This document shows, one piece after another, positions 6,901 to 14,792 of a stretch of DNA of 38,690 nucleotides (position 1 is its first letter; every line of letters starts with the position of its first letter). The position numbers and the translations under genes are program-made. Below the pieces are notes generated by a model. It did not search any database. It was given only the letters and a program-made list of their open reading frames with translations, and was not told the origin of the DNA. Source of the DNA: Akkermansia sp. (lineage in GTDB: Bacteria; Verrucomicrobiota; Verrucomicrobiia; Verrucomicrobiales; Akkermansiaceae). The DNA lies in NCBI GenBank assembly GCA_017435365.1, contig JAFSFD010000020.1:1-38690 (forward strand). The letters run 5' to 3'.

Positions 6901-9734
6901 TACCAGAATACATATGAGGCATTGGCGCCCGGGCTGTCCAGATTGGCCTGCACCAGTCCGCTTCCTGCCACGCCCTCACCGCCGAATTGCCAGGTCACGG
7001 CAGATGAGCCGGGATGCACGAAGGTTCCGGTAAACCGGCTGACATCCCCCGTCATGGTCATGGAACAAGACGGTTTGACCCGCAGATCTCCCGAACCGCT
7101 GATAGTACCGGTAAAGGTATAAGAACGCCCGCTGCTGCCATCAAAGTAAGTTGAAGTCCCCTCCACCATTTCAAAGTTGGCCGCGGTGCTCGTGCTCTCA
7201 GCAAACCAGAAGCGCTGCCCTGCCACTTTCACCAGAGTACCGGCACCGCCAATCGAAGCACCGCTGGCAAAGCTCACGCTGCCGGTGGTGCTGCTGCCAT
7301 CGCCACTGAGCAGCACCGTGCCGGCAAAGGCTGAGTTATCCCCGGTCACCGTCAGCTGCCCGTCTGCGCTCGTCAAGCCCAGGGTACCGGTGCCGGAATA
7401 GCCACCCGTCAGCGTTCCGTTTCCGCTTACTTTGTTGATTTGCAAGGTTCCGTCCAGCACCGAAATGGCACCACTTCGAGTATCGCCGGTGGCGGCCCAG
7501 GTGAGGGCAAGCGTACCTTCACCAGACTTCTCGATTCCACTGGAAAGCACCTGCTGCACGCCGGAATTATTTTCCCAGGAAACGTCATTCCCGTTGGTAT
7601 CCACTCGTACGGGTGAAACCGAATCGGAATGGACCTGCTCACTCACATCGGTACTGATACCGCTGGCATAGCGCAGCTGACCACCGTTGAAATAAAGGGA
7701 GGAACTGCCCAATGCATTTTCTGAGCCAAGCACCAATACACCACCCTGCAGCACCGTGCTGCCCGTGAACTGGGCGTTGTCCAGATTCATGTTCAACACG
7801 GTCGCTTCACCGCTGACTGTAAGTATTCCATTGCTCACAATGCCCTCGGAAGCTTCCGAGGCTGGAGCAAAAGTATACGCTCCGCCTATTACATTGATAT
7901 CAGCAGGCGTCACACGGTCAATGGTTACCGTGCCGGCATTCCGCACACTGAACGTCACCTGCTGGCCAGCGGGGCCGCTTCCGCTTGCATTGCTCCACTG
8001 AGCCGCAGAATCATCTACCCAGGCAGCGCTGTTTCCACTCCACAGCCAGGATACGCTGTCCATATCGCCCACCACCAGTTTCAGGGCATTACCCTCTACC
8101 ACCAGACTATACACAAGCTCGGCGGTATCATTCAGATTGCCAGGCACAAAGTTTTCCGTGCTGACAGAGGAAGGATTACTCCAACTCATCAGCTCATAGC
8201 TGCCGATACCCAGGGATTCATACCCGCTCACCGACACGCCATGGCTGATACCGGAAAGCGACAGACTGCCGCCGGATTGTATGGCAGCGCCGCCGGTGCC
8301 GGTCAAATCAAAACTGAGAGCCGCGCGAGGACGCAGGGTCAGATTTCCCCCTGTTGTCAATCGGGTGCCGGCAGCCATATCGACACTGCCCAGACTGGTA
8401 TCTCCGGTGAACTGCAGGTTGCCCCCCATCACCGTAGTCTTACCGGTGTAGGTGCAGTTGGTGCCGCTGAGCTGCAAAGCACCGGAACCCACCTTGGTGA
8501 TACCAAGCGACAAACCGGCCACGGCAGCAGAAGAATCCTTCACCGCACCGGCATAATTGCCGCCGGATAGCGTCAGCACGCAAGCCGAACTTCCCTCAGC
8601 CATCACCACGCCGGCGGGGCCGTTCAATTCGCCGATGGTGGCGCTGGTGTTCATGAGCACCAGACGGGAGTTCTGCGCATCCAGCTGCACATCCGCCCCG
8701 GCGGCGGCATTCTCCGCCGCCAGAGCCAGGGAGCTCAGGTACTCACCCCGCACATGGTAAGTACCGGTAAAAGTATTGGCATTATTGGTAAGCACCAGTC
8801 GGTGGTCGCCGCCCACATCCTGGTTTCCGGCAGAAAGAGCCAGCTCACCGGCGCCATTCACCACGCCATCCCACACGATGAATTTGCTGTAATACATGGC
8901 AAATACCGTGCTTGCCGCTTCGTTATACACCGGGGTGGCAGCGGTTACGTCCTGCATATTCAGGTACACATCCCCGCTCCAGTTCACATGGCCATCGCGG
9001 TTGCCGATGGTTGCACCGTTTTCCGTACGTACCTCACTGGCAAAGCTTTTATTCGTAACCAGCCCGGCCACCCCGCCGCCAAGGGTAAGGGTGAAAGTGC
9101 CTGCGGTGCCTACATTCACGCGGCTGGCGGCAAAAGAGGCATCCTGCCCGGCACCGGCGTGCTGGGGTGCCCGGCCCAACGCCACATTGCCACGCTGCAC
9201 ATACAGCGTGCCGGTGAAATCCGCCAGATTCTCCCGGAAGATGGAAGCCGGGGTGGACGCATCGGCCAGGTTGACGACCAGTTGCCCGGCTCCGCTCACC
9301 GGGCCGAAGGAGGTCCCGACTGCATTATTAGTACCCAGGCTGTCATACTGATTGATAGTGACGCTTGCCCCTGCATTCACGACGGTTCCGCCCGTGAACG
9401 CATTGGCATTCTCCACCACCAGCGAAGCCCCGCTGAGCAGAGTCAGCCCGCCGGTGCCGCCTATACTACCGGCACCGGAAAAGACGAAGCCGCTGCCACT
9501 GATGAGCACACTGCCGGGCTCCACCGTTTCCGTTATCAGAACAGACGTGGAGGTGGCAGCGGGAGTGAACTCCACCTCATCACCATTGCTGAACACCGCC
9601 GGCGCAGCATTCTCCAACCAGGAGGCATCTGTGGTATTCCAATTCCCTGAGTTCCAAGTGAGAGCAGCTTGAGCCGGCAGAAAAAGCGAAAGCAGCAAGG
9701 CTGCACGAAGCAGTGTGGGCAAGTGCGGTTTCAT
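3903..9734 (-). CDS. Very large autotransporter with beta-strand repeats (type Va secretion)
   Basis: 1943 residues from the ATG at 9734. An in-frame TTG at 9743 is possible but overlaps the -10 box. The signal peptide (LLRAALLLSLFLPAQA) ends at AQA before LTWNSG. The passenger is Gly/Ser/Thr/Asn-rich and carries many autotransporter-associated beta-strand repeats, such as ITKVGSGALQLSGTNCTYTG and LVKTGSGTLTVGG, predicting a long beta-helix. A W-x-S-G-N module at the mature N terminus recurs near residue 565 (SWLWSGNSAAW). From about residue 1640 the pattern becomes a beta-barrel translocator (DLPLFNAWVNAEGDH..., alternating aromatics). The last residue is Phe (GYRLSF), as in BAM substrates. 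The passenger should be displayed on the cell surface. I see no protease or lipase catalytic motif, so adhesion or a structural role is the simplest guess. Confidence 0.9.
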   Translation of the reverse strand: MKPHLPTLLRAALLLSLFLPAQAALTWNSGNWNTTDASWLENAAPAVFSNGDEVEFTPAATSTSVLITETVEPGSVLISGSGFVFSGAGSIGGTGGLTLLSGASLVVENANAFTGGTVVNAGASVTINQYDSLGTNNAVGTSFGPVSGAGQLVVNLADASTPASIFRENLADFTGTLYVQRGNVALGRAPQHAGAGQDASFAASRVNVGTAGTFTLTLGGGVAGLVTNKSFASEVRTENGATIGNRDGHVNWSGDVYLNMQDVTAATPVYNEAASTVFAMYYSKFIVWDGVVNGAGELALSAGNQDVGGDHRLVLTNNANTFTGTYHVRGEYLSSLALAAENAAAGADVQLDAQNSRLVLMNTSATIGELNGPAGVVMAEGSSACVLTLSGGNYAGAVKDSSAAVAGLSLGITKVGSGALQLSGTNCTYTGKTTVMGGNLQFTGDTSLGSVDMAAGTRLTTGGNLTLRPRAALSFDLTGTGGAAIQSGGSLSLSGISHGVSVSGYESLGIGSYELMSWSNPSSVSTENFVPGNLNDTAELVYSLVVEGNALKLVVGDMDSVSWLWSGNSAAWVDDSAAQWSNASGSGPAGQQVTFSVRNAGTVTIDRVTPADINVIGGAYTFAPASEASEGIVSNGILTVSGEATVLNMNLDNAQFTGSTVLQGGVLVLGSENALGSSSLYFNGGQLRYASGISTDVSEQVHSDSVSPVRVDTNGNDVSWENNSGVQQVLSSGIEKSGEGTLALTWAATGDTRSGAISVLDGTLQINKVSGNGTLTGGYSGTGTLGLTSADGQLTVTGDNSAFAGTVLLSGDGSSTTGSVSFASGASIGGAGTLVKVAGQRFWFAESTSTAANFEMVEGTSTYFDGSSGRSYTFTGTISGSGDLRVKPSCSMTMTGDVSRFTGTFVHPGSSAVTWQFGGEGVAGSGLVQANLDSPGANASYVFWYSEPTTLSGVVSGTANLRQRGSGALTLTGQNTSTGNLTIDEGSEVRLGSAAVPGSWAGATQLGAGQFTLVNGTLQNPLTTMEGTLVADVAAGGVVNMGGMDGNMLQSVSVGAGGQLAGMEGNLTIGGAAGVDSLYLTLGSSNLGAAAAPAEGEQYMLSIANGNLQIADSTVVTLDMESVKDILSGKRQAVYLHIADTEIELQNGMTAADLFANSATSPEALGLVVLGIDGGNIVLEGAVRDVYMVMQDGDYDTVTDYTRLQPYKATFVDSGYTLSLNLPGDNTQQAWVNNLLGGGNLAVTNTNESSGVVRVLLNNEVLTTVDGVLTPEQDIQINTANTEFQGNISAGAAVQLVKTGSGTLTVGGALTADWLEIDEGTLRLTGQGSTINTLHGDGALALEGAMELDGNATAFEGSLSGSGALILNGVMNGAGSIGSLSGNGELRASGSTFTVQNLRESAFSGSLADGSGSGTLVVENGGARFSLNQVQSTRAWSVENRGHTTFVQSGAGDNSVLTLDSLRLLDGSDSVFVFDTDKNAQVFNLNNLLVQDGASVTLQSSGSLPVSLSDEGTMVLGQVEAAELGSDGRVPVTLGSGTPFRGIESAWLTVENGMLIFNSRRDTRNQYALKAASANARAGAGLMWELPNSLLRESPDLAALTQALDAATGRSADRLLAASAGAGVAALGVAAMGDLERQLKAIRNRTTSMGLDPQMVYDDLPLFNAWVNAEGDHRELKADGTDSGYSLGSWGATVGVDVDFSPSFTAGIAFTGMYGDFQAKSPDHAEGDMDHYYLTLFGRYAARRWTHTLVAAVGWADVSLNRHVNFPGGSYRTHGSTDGNSFGFLYELGYVIPLDEDNNACLQPIFNISYRHIALDSFTERGSDAALHFGSQEMDTVSFGLGARAQTYALENMLNRRSLLEARMLLKVDAGDVRSNADIALRALRSRTGRVRSAEMGRVGLEMGAGISVPVGVDYGYLFLDGSFEFRADMMDINGTVGYRLSF

Positions 9735-9741
9735 AATGCGC

Positions 9742-9769
9742 AATTTACCAGCGCACCGCCCAAATGCAA
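9742..9769 (-). promoter_or_regulatory. Promoter of the autotransporter
   Basis: On the minus strand, TTGCAT (9764-9769) and TAAATT (9742-9747) are 16 bp apart. Seven nt separate the -10 box from the ATG at 9734, predicting a leader of about 1 nt. The -10 match is moderate. Confidence 0.45.
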
Positions 9770-9808
9770 GATGTTTGACCTAGCTATTAGTGTGTAAGGT
9801 TCCCGCGC

Positions 9809-10351
9809 TTACAGCACATATTCGAACATGTGGAAAAGCTGCCACTTCACCTCCGGATAAAACAGGCGCACCTCGGCGCGTTTCTCGAAGCCCAGGCGGG
9901 TATACATCCGCCCCGTGGGCAGATTCAAATCTATCAGATCCAGGCGAATGGCCTTCTTGCCTTCTGCCCGGGCCCTGTCGATTACCGCGTGCATCATGGC
10001 AGAGCCCAGGCCCTTGCCCTGCATGCGGGTGGCAACCCCGAAGGCATGCACAATCACATACTCACCGGGAGCGGCATCCACCGCCCAGGGGATACCGTTG
10101 TAGCCCTCATTGGCCGCGCCGTTCACAATCATGGCACCGGCCACTCCCATCTCCCCCTCGGCAATCCAGAGTTCATTTCCGGCAATCGCGCTGCGAAGGT
10201 AATCATTGGAAGGATGCCCATCCTTATCCCACATAGGATGATGCGGCAAAACCGAAATATCATCTATCAGCTGATTGTAAAACGCACGGATGGCGGAAAA
10301 ATCCGCATCCGTAGCCAGGCGCAAGGTAAATCCGGTGAGCATCGCAGACAT
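9809..10351 (-). CDS. GNAT-family N-acetyltransferase
   Basis: 180 residues, the usual size for a single-domain GNAT. Motif A is clear: VHAFGVATRMQGKGLGSAMM, with the Q/R-x-x-G-x-G/A acetyl-CoA pyrophosphate loop at about residues 111-117. It is followed by IDRARAEGKKAIRLDLIDLN and the motif B region GRMYTRLGFEK. The protein should transfer an acetyl group from acetyl-CoA to an amine. The substrate cannot be read from the sequence, and the neighbours give no hint. The start at 10351 (MSAMLTGF) rather than the internal ATG is favoured by a promoter ending 6 nt upstream. It is probably a single-gene transcript. Confidence 0.9.
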   Translation of the reverse strand: MSAMLTGFTLRLATDADFSAIRAFYNQLIDDISVLPHHPMWDKDGHPSNDYLRSAIAGNELWIAEGEMGVAGAMIVNGAANEGYNGIPWAVDAAPGEYVIVHAFGVATRMQGKGLGSAMMHAVIDRARAEGKKAIRLDLIDLNLPTGRMYTRLGFEKRAEVRLFYPEVKWQLFHMFEYVL

Positions 10352-10357
10352 GCAGCT

Positions 10358-10386
10358 AATGTAGCACGCCGGAGTGCCGGAGTAAA
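10358..10386 (-). promoter_or_regulatory. Promoter of the GNAT gene
   Basis: Minus strand TTTACT (10381-10386), 17 bp, TACATT (10358-10363) preceded by TGC (extended -10). Six nt to the ATG predict transcription starting at the A of ATG. Confidence 0.5.
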
Positions 10387-10390
10387 CCCG

Positions 10391-10831
10391 TTAATCCGGC
10401 ATATAGAGCAGAAGATAATGGGATGCAACTACTAACAAGACAGAAAAGACCAGCAACAGCAGGGGGCGAGCCATGAAAGTAAACACATTGAGCGCCATGG
10501 CGGCATCCGGGCGTTCCGCTTCATACACCAGTGCACGGCGGGCTCTCATGGCATCCTCCGCCGTGGAAAAATCCTCCGTGCCGAGGATATCAACCTCCTC
10601 CCCGCTGTGGGTGGTGTAAGAAAAAACAGGCACATAGCGGGTGGAACCATCGGTCTGAGTCCGAGGCAACGCACTGCTGGCATGCAATCCTCCCCTCAAT
10701 GCACCCGCGCGTAGAATCAGCAAGCGTAATCCACGATAGGCAAAAAGAACGGCAAACCACACACAGGCCAGTGCCGCCAGCGGTAACACCGCTGACCAGA
10801 ACACTTTAAATGTGGCGGTTGCTGCTATCAT
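10391..10831 (-). CDS. DUF3592-like membrane protein
   Basis: 146 residues. Hydrophobic segments lie near both ends (about 10-30, FWSAVLPLAALACVWFAVLF; and about 118-142, FMARPLLLLVFSVLLVVASH), with a soluble loop between. The loop reads RYVPVFSYTTHSGEEVDILG followed by an acidic stretch, which resembles the Y-x-P-x-(V/F)-x-Y ... G pattern of DUF3592 proteins. The function of that family is unknown. The gene has its own strong promoter and a predicted leader of about 2 nt. Assignment is by pattern only. Confidence 0.65.
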   Translation of the reverse strand: MIAATATFKVFWSAVLPLAALACVWFAVLFAYRGLRLLILRAGALRGGLHASSALPRTQTDGSTRYVPVFSYTTHSGEEVDILGTEDFSTAEDAMRARRALVYEAERPDAAMALNVFTFMARPLLLLVFSVLLVVASHYLLLYMPD

Positions 10832-10839
10832 GATGCGCC

Positions 10840-10868
10840 ATTATAATATAACATCCCGCACAGGTCAA
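10840..10868 (-). promoter_or_regulatory. Promoter of the DUF3592-like gene
   Basis: Minus strand TTGACC (10863-10868), 17 bp, perfect TATAAT (10840-10845), then 8 nt to the ATG at 10831. The -35 box overlaps the stop codon of the upstream EamA gene. This is one of the clearest leaderless-type promoters in the window. Confidence 0.7.
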
Positions 10869-11773
10869 GCCGGCTTGCGCGAAATGGCCCACACACCGGC
10901 AGCAATGCACAGCACGGCCACCACTTTCTGCCAGGTGAGCGCATCCACCCCCAGCAGGATGCCCACTATCGCTGCTATGATAGGCTGAATGTAATTATAC
11001 GCCGTTACCGTAGGCGGTTCCAGGTGCCGCTGCCCCACTATCATGAGCAGATAGCTGATGAATGAGCCGAACACCACCACGTATGCCGAGCCCAGAATCT
11101 CCGGCAGCCCCAGCGATTCCCATGGCAAATTGTACACCTCTGCCCCCCATAGCGGAGACGTCAGCACGGCGGAGATGAGAAAAAGCCAGCGCATGAGCAC
11201 CACGGGGTGGTACTTTCGAATCACCCCGCTGAAAAACACAAAATATAGTGAGGCGGAAAACTGCGATACCAGGCAGATGGCATCCCCCAGCGGTGAACCA
11301 CTGCGCCCGCCATGCATCTGCGAGCCCAGAATGAGGATTAACGCCCCCGCCGCCGCTATTGCCAGGCCGGCCACGCGCCGCCAGGTAACTGCTGCGTGCA
11401 GAAACAGGGCAGCCAGAATAAAAGTGAACACCGGGGTGGTCGTTGTTATCACGCAGGCATTCGTGGGCGACGTGTACTGCACGCCCAGCACATAGCAGAA
11501 CTGGTTGATTCCCATACCGCAGAGCGACATCAGCACCAGCGGCAGCCAATCCCTGCGCTCAATCTGCTGACGGGGAACCAGCGGCGAAACCAGCCAGAAC
11601 AGCAGAGCCGCACCGCACAGGCGGAAACTCGCCATGCTCACCCCGGTCACCATGCCACTCTCCATGGCCCACTTGCAAAGCGGACTCATGAGACCAAAGC
11701 ACACAAAGGCCCCCAGGGTCAGAAGGTGGGCTCGAATATGCGAATCCTGCGGCAGCATACGGTTCGTTGGCAT
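10865..11773 (-). CDS. EamA/DMT-superfamily transporter
   Basis: 302 residues, the standard length for a ten-helix drug/metabolite transporter made of two EamA repeats. Hydrophobic helices alternate with short loops throughout. Typical family stretches are visible: LGAFVCFGLMSPLCKWAMES in helix 1, TSPTNACVITTTTPVFTFIL near the end of the first repeat, and YNYIQPIIAAIVGILLG near the end of the second. It should be an inner-membrane exporter or importer of small metabolites; the substrate is unknown. It starts 20 nt after the lipoprotein gene stop, so the two are probably one operon. Confidence 0.9.
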   Translation of the reverse strand: MPTNRMLPQDSHIRAHLLTLGAFVCFGLMSPLCKWAMESGMVTGVSMASFRLCGAALLFWLVSPLVPRQQIERRDWLPLVLMSLCGMGINQFCYVLGVQYTSPTNACVITTTTPVFTFILAALFLHAAVTWRRVAGLAIAAAGALILILGSQMHGGRSGSPLGDAICLVSQFSASLYFVFFSGVIRKYHPVVLMRWLFLISAVLTSPLWGAEVYNLPWESLGLPEILGSAYVVVFGSFISYLLMIVGQRHLEPPTVTAYNYIQPIIAAIVGILLGVDALTWQKVVAVLCIAAGVWAISRKPA

Positions 11774-11793
11774 TCACCGGGCAGCTGCACCGC

Positions 11794-12198
11794 TCATTTG
11801 CGGTTCACAATGAAGGTGCCCTTCTGCACATTCCGCCCCATCAGCGCGGCACTGGGTGTGGGCTCTACCCGGTAGGTGCCCTTGATGGTGTCGCCCTTGA
11901 TGCGCCCCACCCAGGTAATGTTCACAAAGGTCTGCCCGTCGCCCTCGGAGCGCAGCGTCACATCCTTATCCATGATGAAACCTTCCATAATGCCGCTGCC
12001 ATACAAATCTGTGGCCTCCAGCACCAGAATACCCTTTAATTTATCGCCATCCTGCTTGATGGTCATCTGCAGCCCGGAAGAGGAGCCTATCGTCTCGTTC
12101 CGGCACTCGCCCTTCCACACACCTTCTGCCGAATCTGAGCAGGACACCAGCACACAAGCCGCACCCAGCAGTGCTACTTTCTTATAGAGAGAGTTCAT
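11794..12198 (-). CDS. Small lipoprotein of unknown function
   Basis: 134 residues. The N terminus is a lipoprotein signal (KKVALLGAACVLVSC) with lipobox LVSC at Cys20, followed by SDSAEG. The mature part is about 115 residues and looks like a small beta-barrel or sandwich: EGVWKGECRNE at the start, KLKGILVLEA and GDTIKGTYRV in the middle, GTFIVNRK at the end. That is typical of proteins that measure or bind something in the envelope, but I recognise no family. It is the first gene of a likely two-gene operon with the EamA transporter. Three DnaA boxes sit just upstream of its promoter, so its expression may follow replication state. Confidence 0.8.
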   Translation of the reverse strand: MNSLYKKVALLGAACVLVSCSDSAEGVWKGECRNETIGSSSGLQMTIKQDGDKLKGILVLEATDLYGSGIMEGFIMDKDVTLRSEGDGQTFVNITWVGRIKGDTIKGTYRVEPTPSAALMGRNVQKGTFIVNRK

Positions 12199-12214
12199 AG
12201 TAAGTTCGATTCTT

Positions 12215-12242
12215 ATTCTACACCCTTTACGATGAATAGCAA
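12215..12242 (-). promoter_or_regulatory. Promoter of the lipoprotein-EamA operon
   Basis: Minus strand TTGCTA (12237-12242), 16 bp, TAGAAT (12215-12220) with an extended TG. Sixteen nt separate it from the ATG, predicting a leader of about 10 nt. The DnaA boxes at 12250-12281 begin 7 bp upstream of the -35 box. Confidence 0.6.
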
Positions 12243-12249
12243 GAAAAAG

Positions 12250-12281
12250 TTATCCACATTTTATCCACAAAGTTATCCACA
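12250..12281 (+). promoter_or_regulatory. Cluster of three perfect DnaA boxes
   Basis: TTATCCACA occurs at 12250-12258, 12261-12269 and 12273-12281. All three are in the same orientation, with starts 11 and 12 bp apart, so they lie on about the same helix face. This is the consensus high-affinity DnaA box. No dnaA, dnaN or gyrase gene is in the window and no long AT-rich unwinding region is adjacent. A DnaA-controlled promoter or a titration site is therefore favoured over oriC. Confidence 0.8.
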
Positions 12282-12300
12282 ATTTCACAGCCAATGAGCA

Positions 12301-12343
12301 AAAAAAGAACCGGGTGGTCCGCCTTTCAGCAGAACCACCCGGT
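12301..12343 (-). terminator. Intrinsic terminator of GAPDH
   Basis: On the minus strand a perfect 10-bp stem ACCGGGTGGT/ACCACCCGGT (12334-12343 and 12309-12318, 15-nt loop) is followed by TTCTTTTTT. It lies 35 nt beyond the GAPDH stop codon. Confidence 0.9.
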
Positions 12344-12378
12344 GTAAAAGCTGGCTTCAATGAGTCAGCTGGCAGGAC

Positions 12379-13404
<1,026 letters not shown>

Positions 13405-13468
13405 AGTAGTATATAATGGTTTTTAAGATTAGACCCGCCCGGCCACCGGGCCTGGCAAGGCAAGAGTA

Positions 13469-13497
13469 AGTATATAGATTTCCACCCTCAGAGTCAA
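13469..13497 (-). promoter_or_regulatory. Promoter of GAPDH
   Basis: Minus strand TTGACT (13492-13497), 17 bp, TATACT (13469-13474). The predicted start near 13462 gives a leader of about 58 nt. Confidence 0.65.
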
Positions 13498-13517
13498 CAC
13501 AAATTTCCTTTTCCTGC

Positions 13518-13931
13518 CTAATTTCGCAGTGCAAGAAGCCTTTCCACATGCGGGAGAAGGTCCACATCTGCCGGCAGCCAGTCCACAGTGTGCAAAGTGG
13601 CGGCATTCAGCCAGCGGGAATCGGTATGTTCCCGCAGTTGCAGGGTTCCACCCCTTATCCTTGCCGCAAAGCACCGCATGCTCAGGTGAAAGGCGGGGTA
13701 ATCCCACTCCACCGTGTGCACCAGCCTGCCCACTTCTATCTGCACCCCCAGTTCCTCCTGAATTTCACGAGTGGCGGCTTCCTGGGGAGTTTCGCCGGGT
13801 TCAATCTTACCGCCGGGAAACTCCCAGCCGCCTCCGTGCTTGTGTTCCGGGCATTTCACCGCCAGCACCTGCCCCGCTGCATCCAGAATGATAGCAGCCA
13901 CCACCTCAATCACTTTCCGGGATTCAATCAT
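13518..13931 (-). CDS. mutT: MutT-like Nudix hydrolase
   Basis: 137 residues from the ATG at 13931 (MIESRKVIEVVAAII). Longer in-frame starts at 13946 and 13970 run into the promoter. The Nudix box is complete: GGKIEPGET then AATREIQEELGV (about residues 41-64), with the Glu pair that binds Mg. The order KVIEVVAAIILDAAGQVLA, then WEFPGGKIE, and the C-terminal HTDSRWLNAATLHTVDWLPA follow MutT enzymes. These hydrolyse 8-oxo-dGTP to the monophosphate and so prevent AT-to-CG mutations. Family membership is sure; the exact substrate is inferred from the family. Confidence 0.88.
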   Translation of the reverse strand: MIESRKVIEVVAAIILDAAGQVLAVKCPEHKHGGGWEFPGGKIEPGETPQEAATREIQEELGVQIEVGRLVHTVEWDYPAFHLSMRCFAARIRGGTLQLREHTDSRWLNAATLHTVDWLPADVDLLPHVERLLALRN

Positions 13932-13941
13932 CTCGCGCCGC

Positions 13942-13970
13942 AGCATAGCAGAGTTCCCCGCAGAATGCAA
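13942..13970 (-). promoter_or_regulatory. Promoter of the mutT-like gene
   Basis: Minus strand TTGCAT (13965-13970), 17 bp, TATGCT (13942-13947), then 10 nt to the ATG at 13931. The predicted leader is about 4 nt. Confidence 0.5.
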
Positions 13971-13997
13971 GCTCAGCCCTTCCGGTGCCGTGCGTGC

Positions 13998-14219
13998 CTA
14001 TTTTCTGCGGAGGAGGCGCACCACGTAAAAAATGGCGGCAATGACCACGGCTGCGTCATCCAGCTGGCCGAAACCCAGCAGCGCATCCGGGATGAAATCG
14101 ATGGGCGAGAGCACGTAAATGAAAGCCAGGATGTACAGCACCACACTGCGGGGGCTCCAGGGGGAGCCTTTGCGGGCTTCGCTCGCCAGTTTTTCGGCAA
14201 CCTGCTGTTTCTTATTCAT
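13998..14219 (-). CDS. YkvA/DUF1232 small membrane protein
   Basis: 73 residues from the ATG at 14219 ([10 protein letters not shown]). That ATG overlaps the stop of the Nudix gene in an ATGA, so translation is probably coupled. The core [20 protein letters not shown] with [12 protein letters not shown] is the DUF1232 signature: a hydrophobic helix, SPIDFIPD and a following Asp pair. A second hydrophobic stretch ([13 protein letters not shown]) ends in RRK. The family is widespread and small, and its function is not established. Confidence 0.88.
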   Translation of the reverse strand: MNKKQQVAEKLASEARKGSPWSPRSVVLYILAFIYVLSPIDFIPDALLGFGQLDDAAVVIAAIFYVVRLLRRK

Positions 14220-14728
14220 ACGGGTGATTGGCATTTGAGGAAATACAGGCCGGTATAGATGCGGGGGTCGAGGGCAATCCCCTGCTCCACCCGGGCAGCC
14301 AGCCAGGCATCAATATCGTCCAGCGGAGCTTCGCGCACGGTGATATTCTCATTCTCCACCCCGCCGCCGGCTGCCACGCAGCGCAGCCCTGTGGCCAGGT
14401 AGAAGGACAGGCTCTCAGAGGTAAGACCGGGAGAGGACGGGCCATGGAAAAGGAACTTCATTTCAGCGGCTTCGTAGCCGGTTTCCTCCAGCAGCTCGCG
14501 GCGGGCTGCGGCGGCATCGCTCTCCGGGCCCTCATCGCCGCTGAGCCCGGCGGGAAAGCAGAGGCAGCGCTTCCCGATAGGCGGGCGGAACTCCTCCACC
14601 AGCAGCACCTTACCCTCCGGGGTGCAGGCAAAGACCATCACCGCGCCGGTGTTGTTCACGCGCTCGCAGTATTCCCAGCGGCCCTCGCGGACCATATTCA
14701 GAAACTTTCCTTCGTACAGCTTTTCCAT
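14216..14728 (-). CDS. Nudix hydrolase, ADP-ribose pyrophosphatase type
   Basis: 170 residues. The Nudix region [13 protein letters not shown] then [15 protein letters not shown] (about residues 58-86) keeps the REL-x-EE-x-G core, with a slightly altered glycine spacing before it. The layout is that of ADP-ribose pyrophosphatases of the NudF group: [20 protein letters not shown] before the box, and [14 protein letters not shown] after it, where the SPG-x-(S/T)-(D/N/S)E element is typical. The likely reaction is ADP-ribose or a related nucleotide sugar to AMP plus sugar phosphate. It overlaps the DUF1232 gene by 4 bp. The ilvE terminator ends only a few bases before its ATG, and I see no clear promoter or Shine-Dalgarno site for it. 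Confidence 0.85.
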   Translation of the reverse strand: MEKLYEGKFLNMVREGRWEYCERVNNTGAVMVFACTPEGKVLLVEEFRPPIGKRCLCFPAGLSGDEGPESDAAAARRELLEETGYEAAEMKFLFHGPSSPGLTSESLSFYLATGLRCVAAGGGVENENITVREAPLDDIDAWLAARVEQGIALDPRIYTGLYFLKCQSPV

Positions 14729-14733
14729 AGTGA

Positions 14734-14770
14734 GAAAAAAGGGGCGGCAAGCTGAATCACCCGCCGCCCC
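14734..14770 (-). terminator. Intrinsic terminator of ilvE, abutting the next start codon
   Basis: On the minus strand GGGGCGGC/GCCGCCCC (14763-14770 and 14741-14748, 14-nt loop) is followed by TTTTTT and CTCACT, then the Nudix ATG at 14728. Confidence 0.85.
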
Positions 14771-14792
14771 GTAAAATGTTGAGCTTACATTA

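Noticed and set aside
12200..12300. Chromosomal replication origin at the DnaA-box cluster
   Set aside because: Three boxes alone are too few, no long AT-rich unwinding region is adjacent, and no dnaA, dnaN, gidA or similar origin-linked gene is in the window. Kept as a regulatory or titration site instead.
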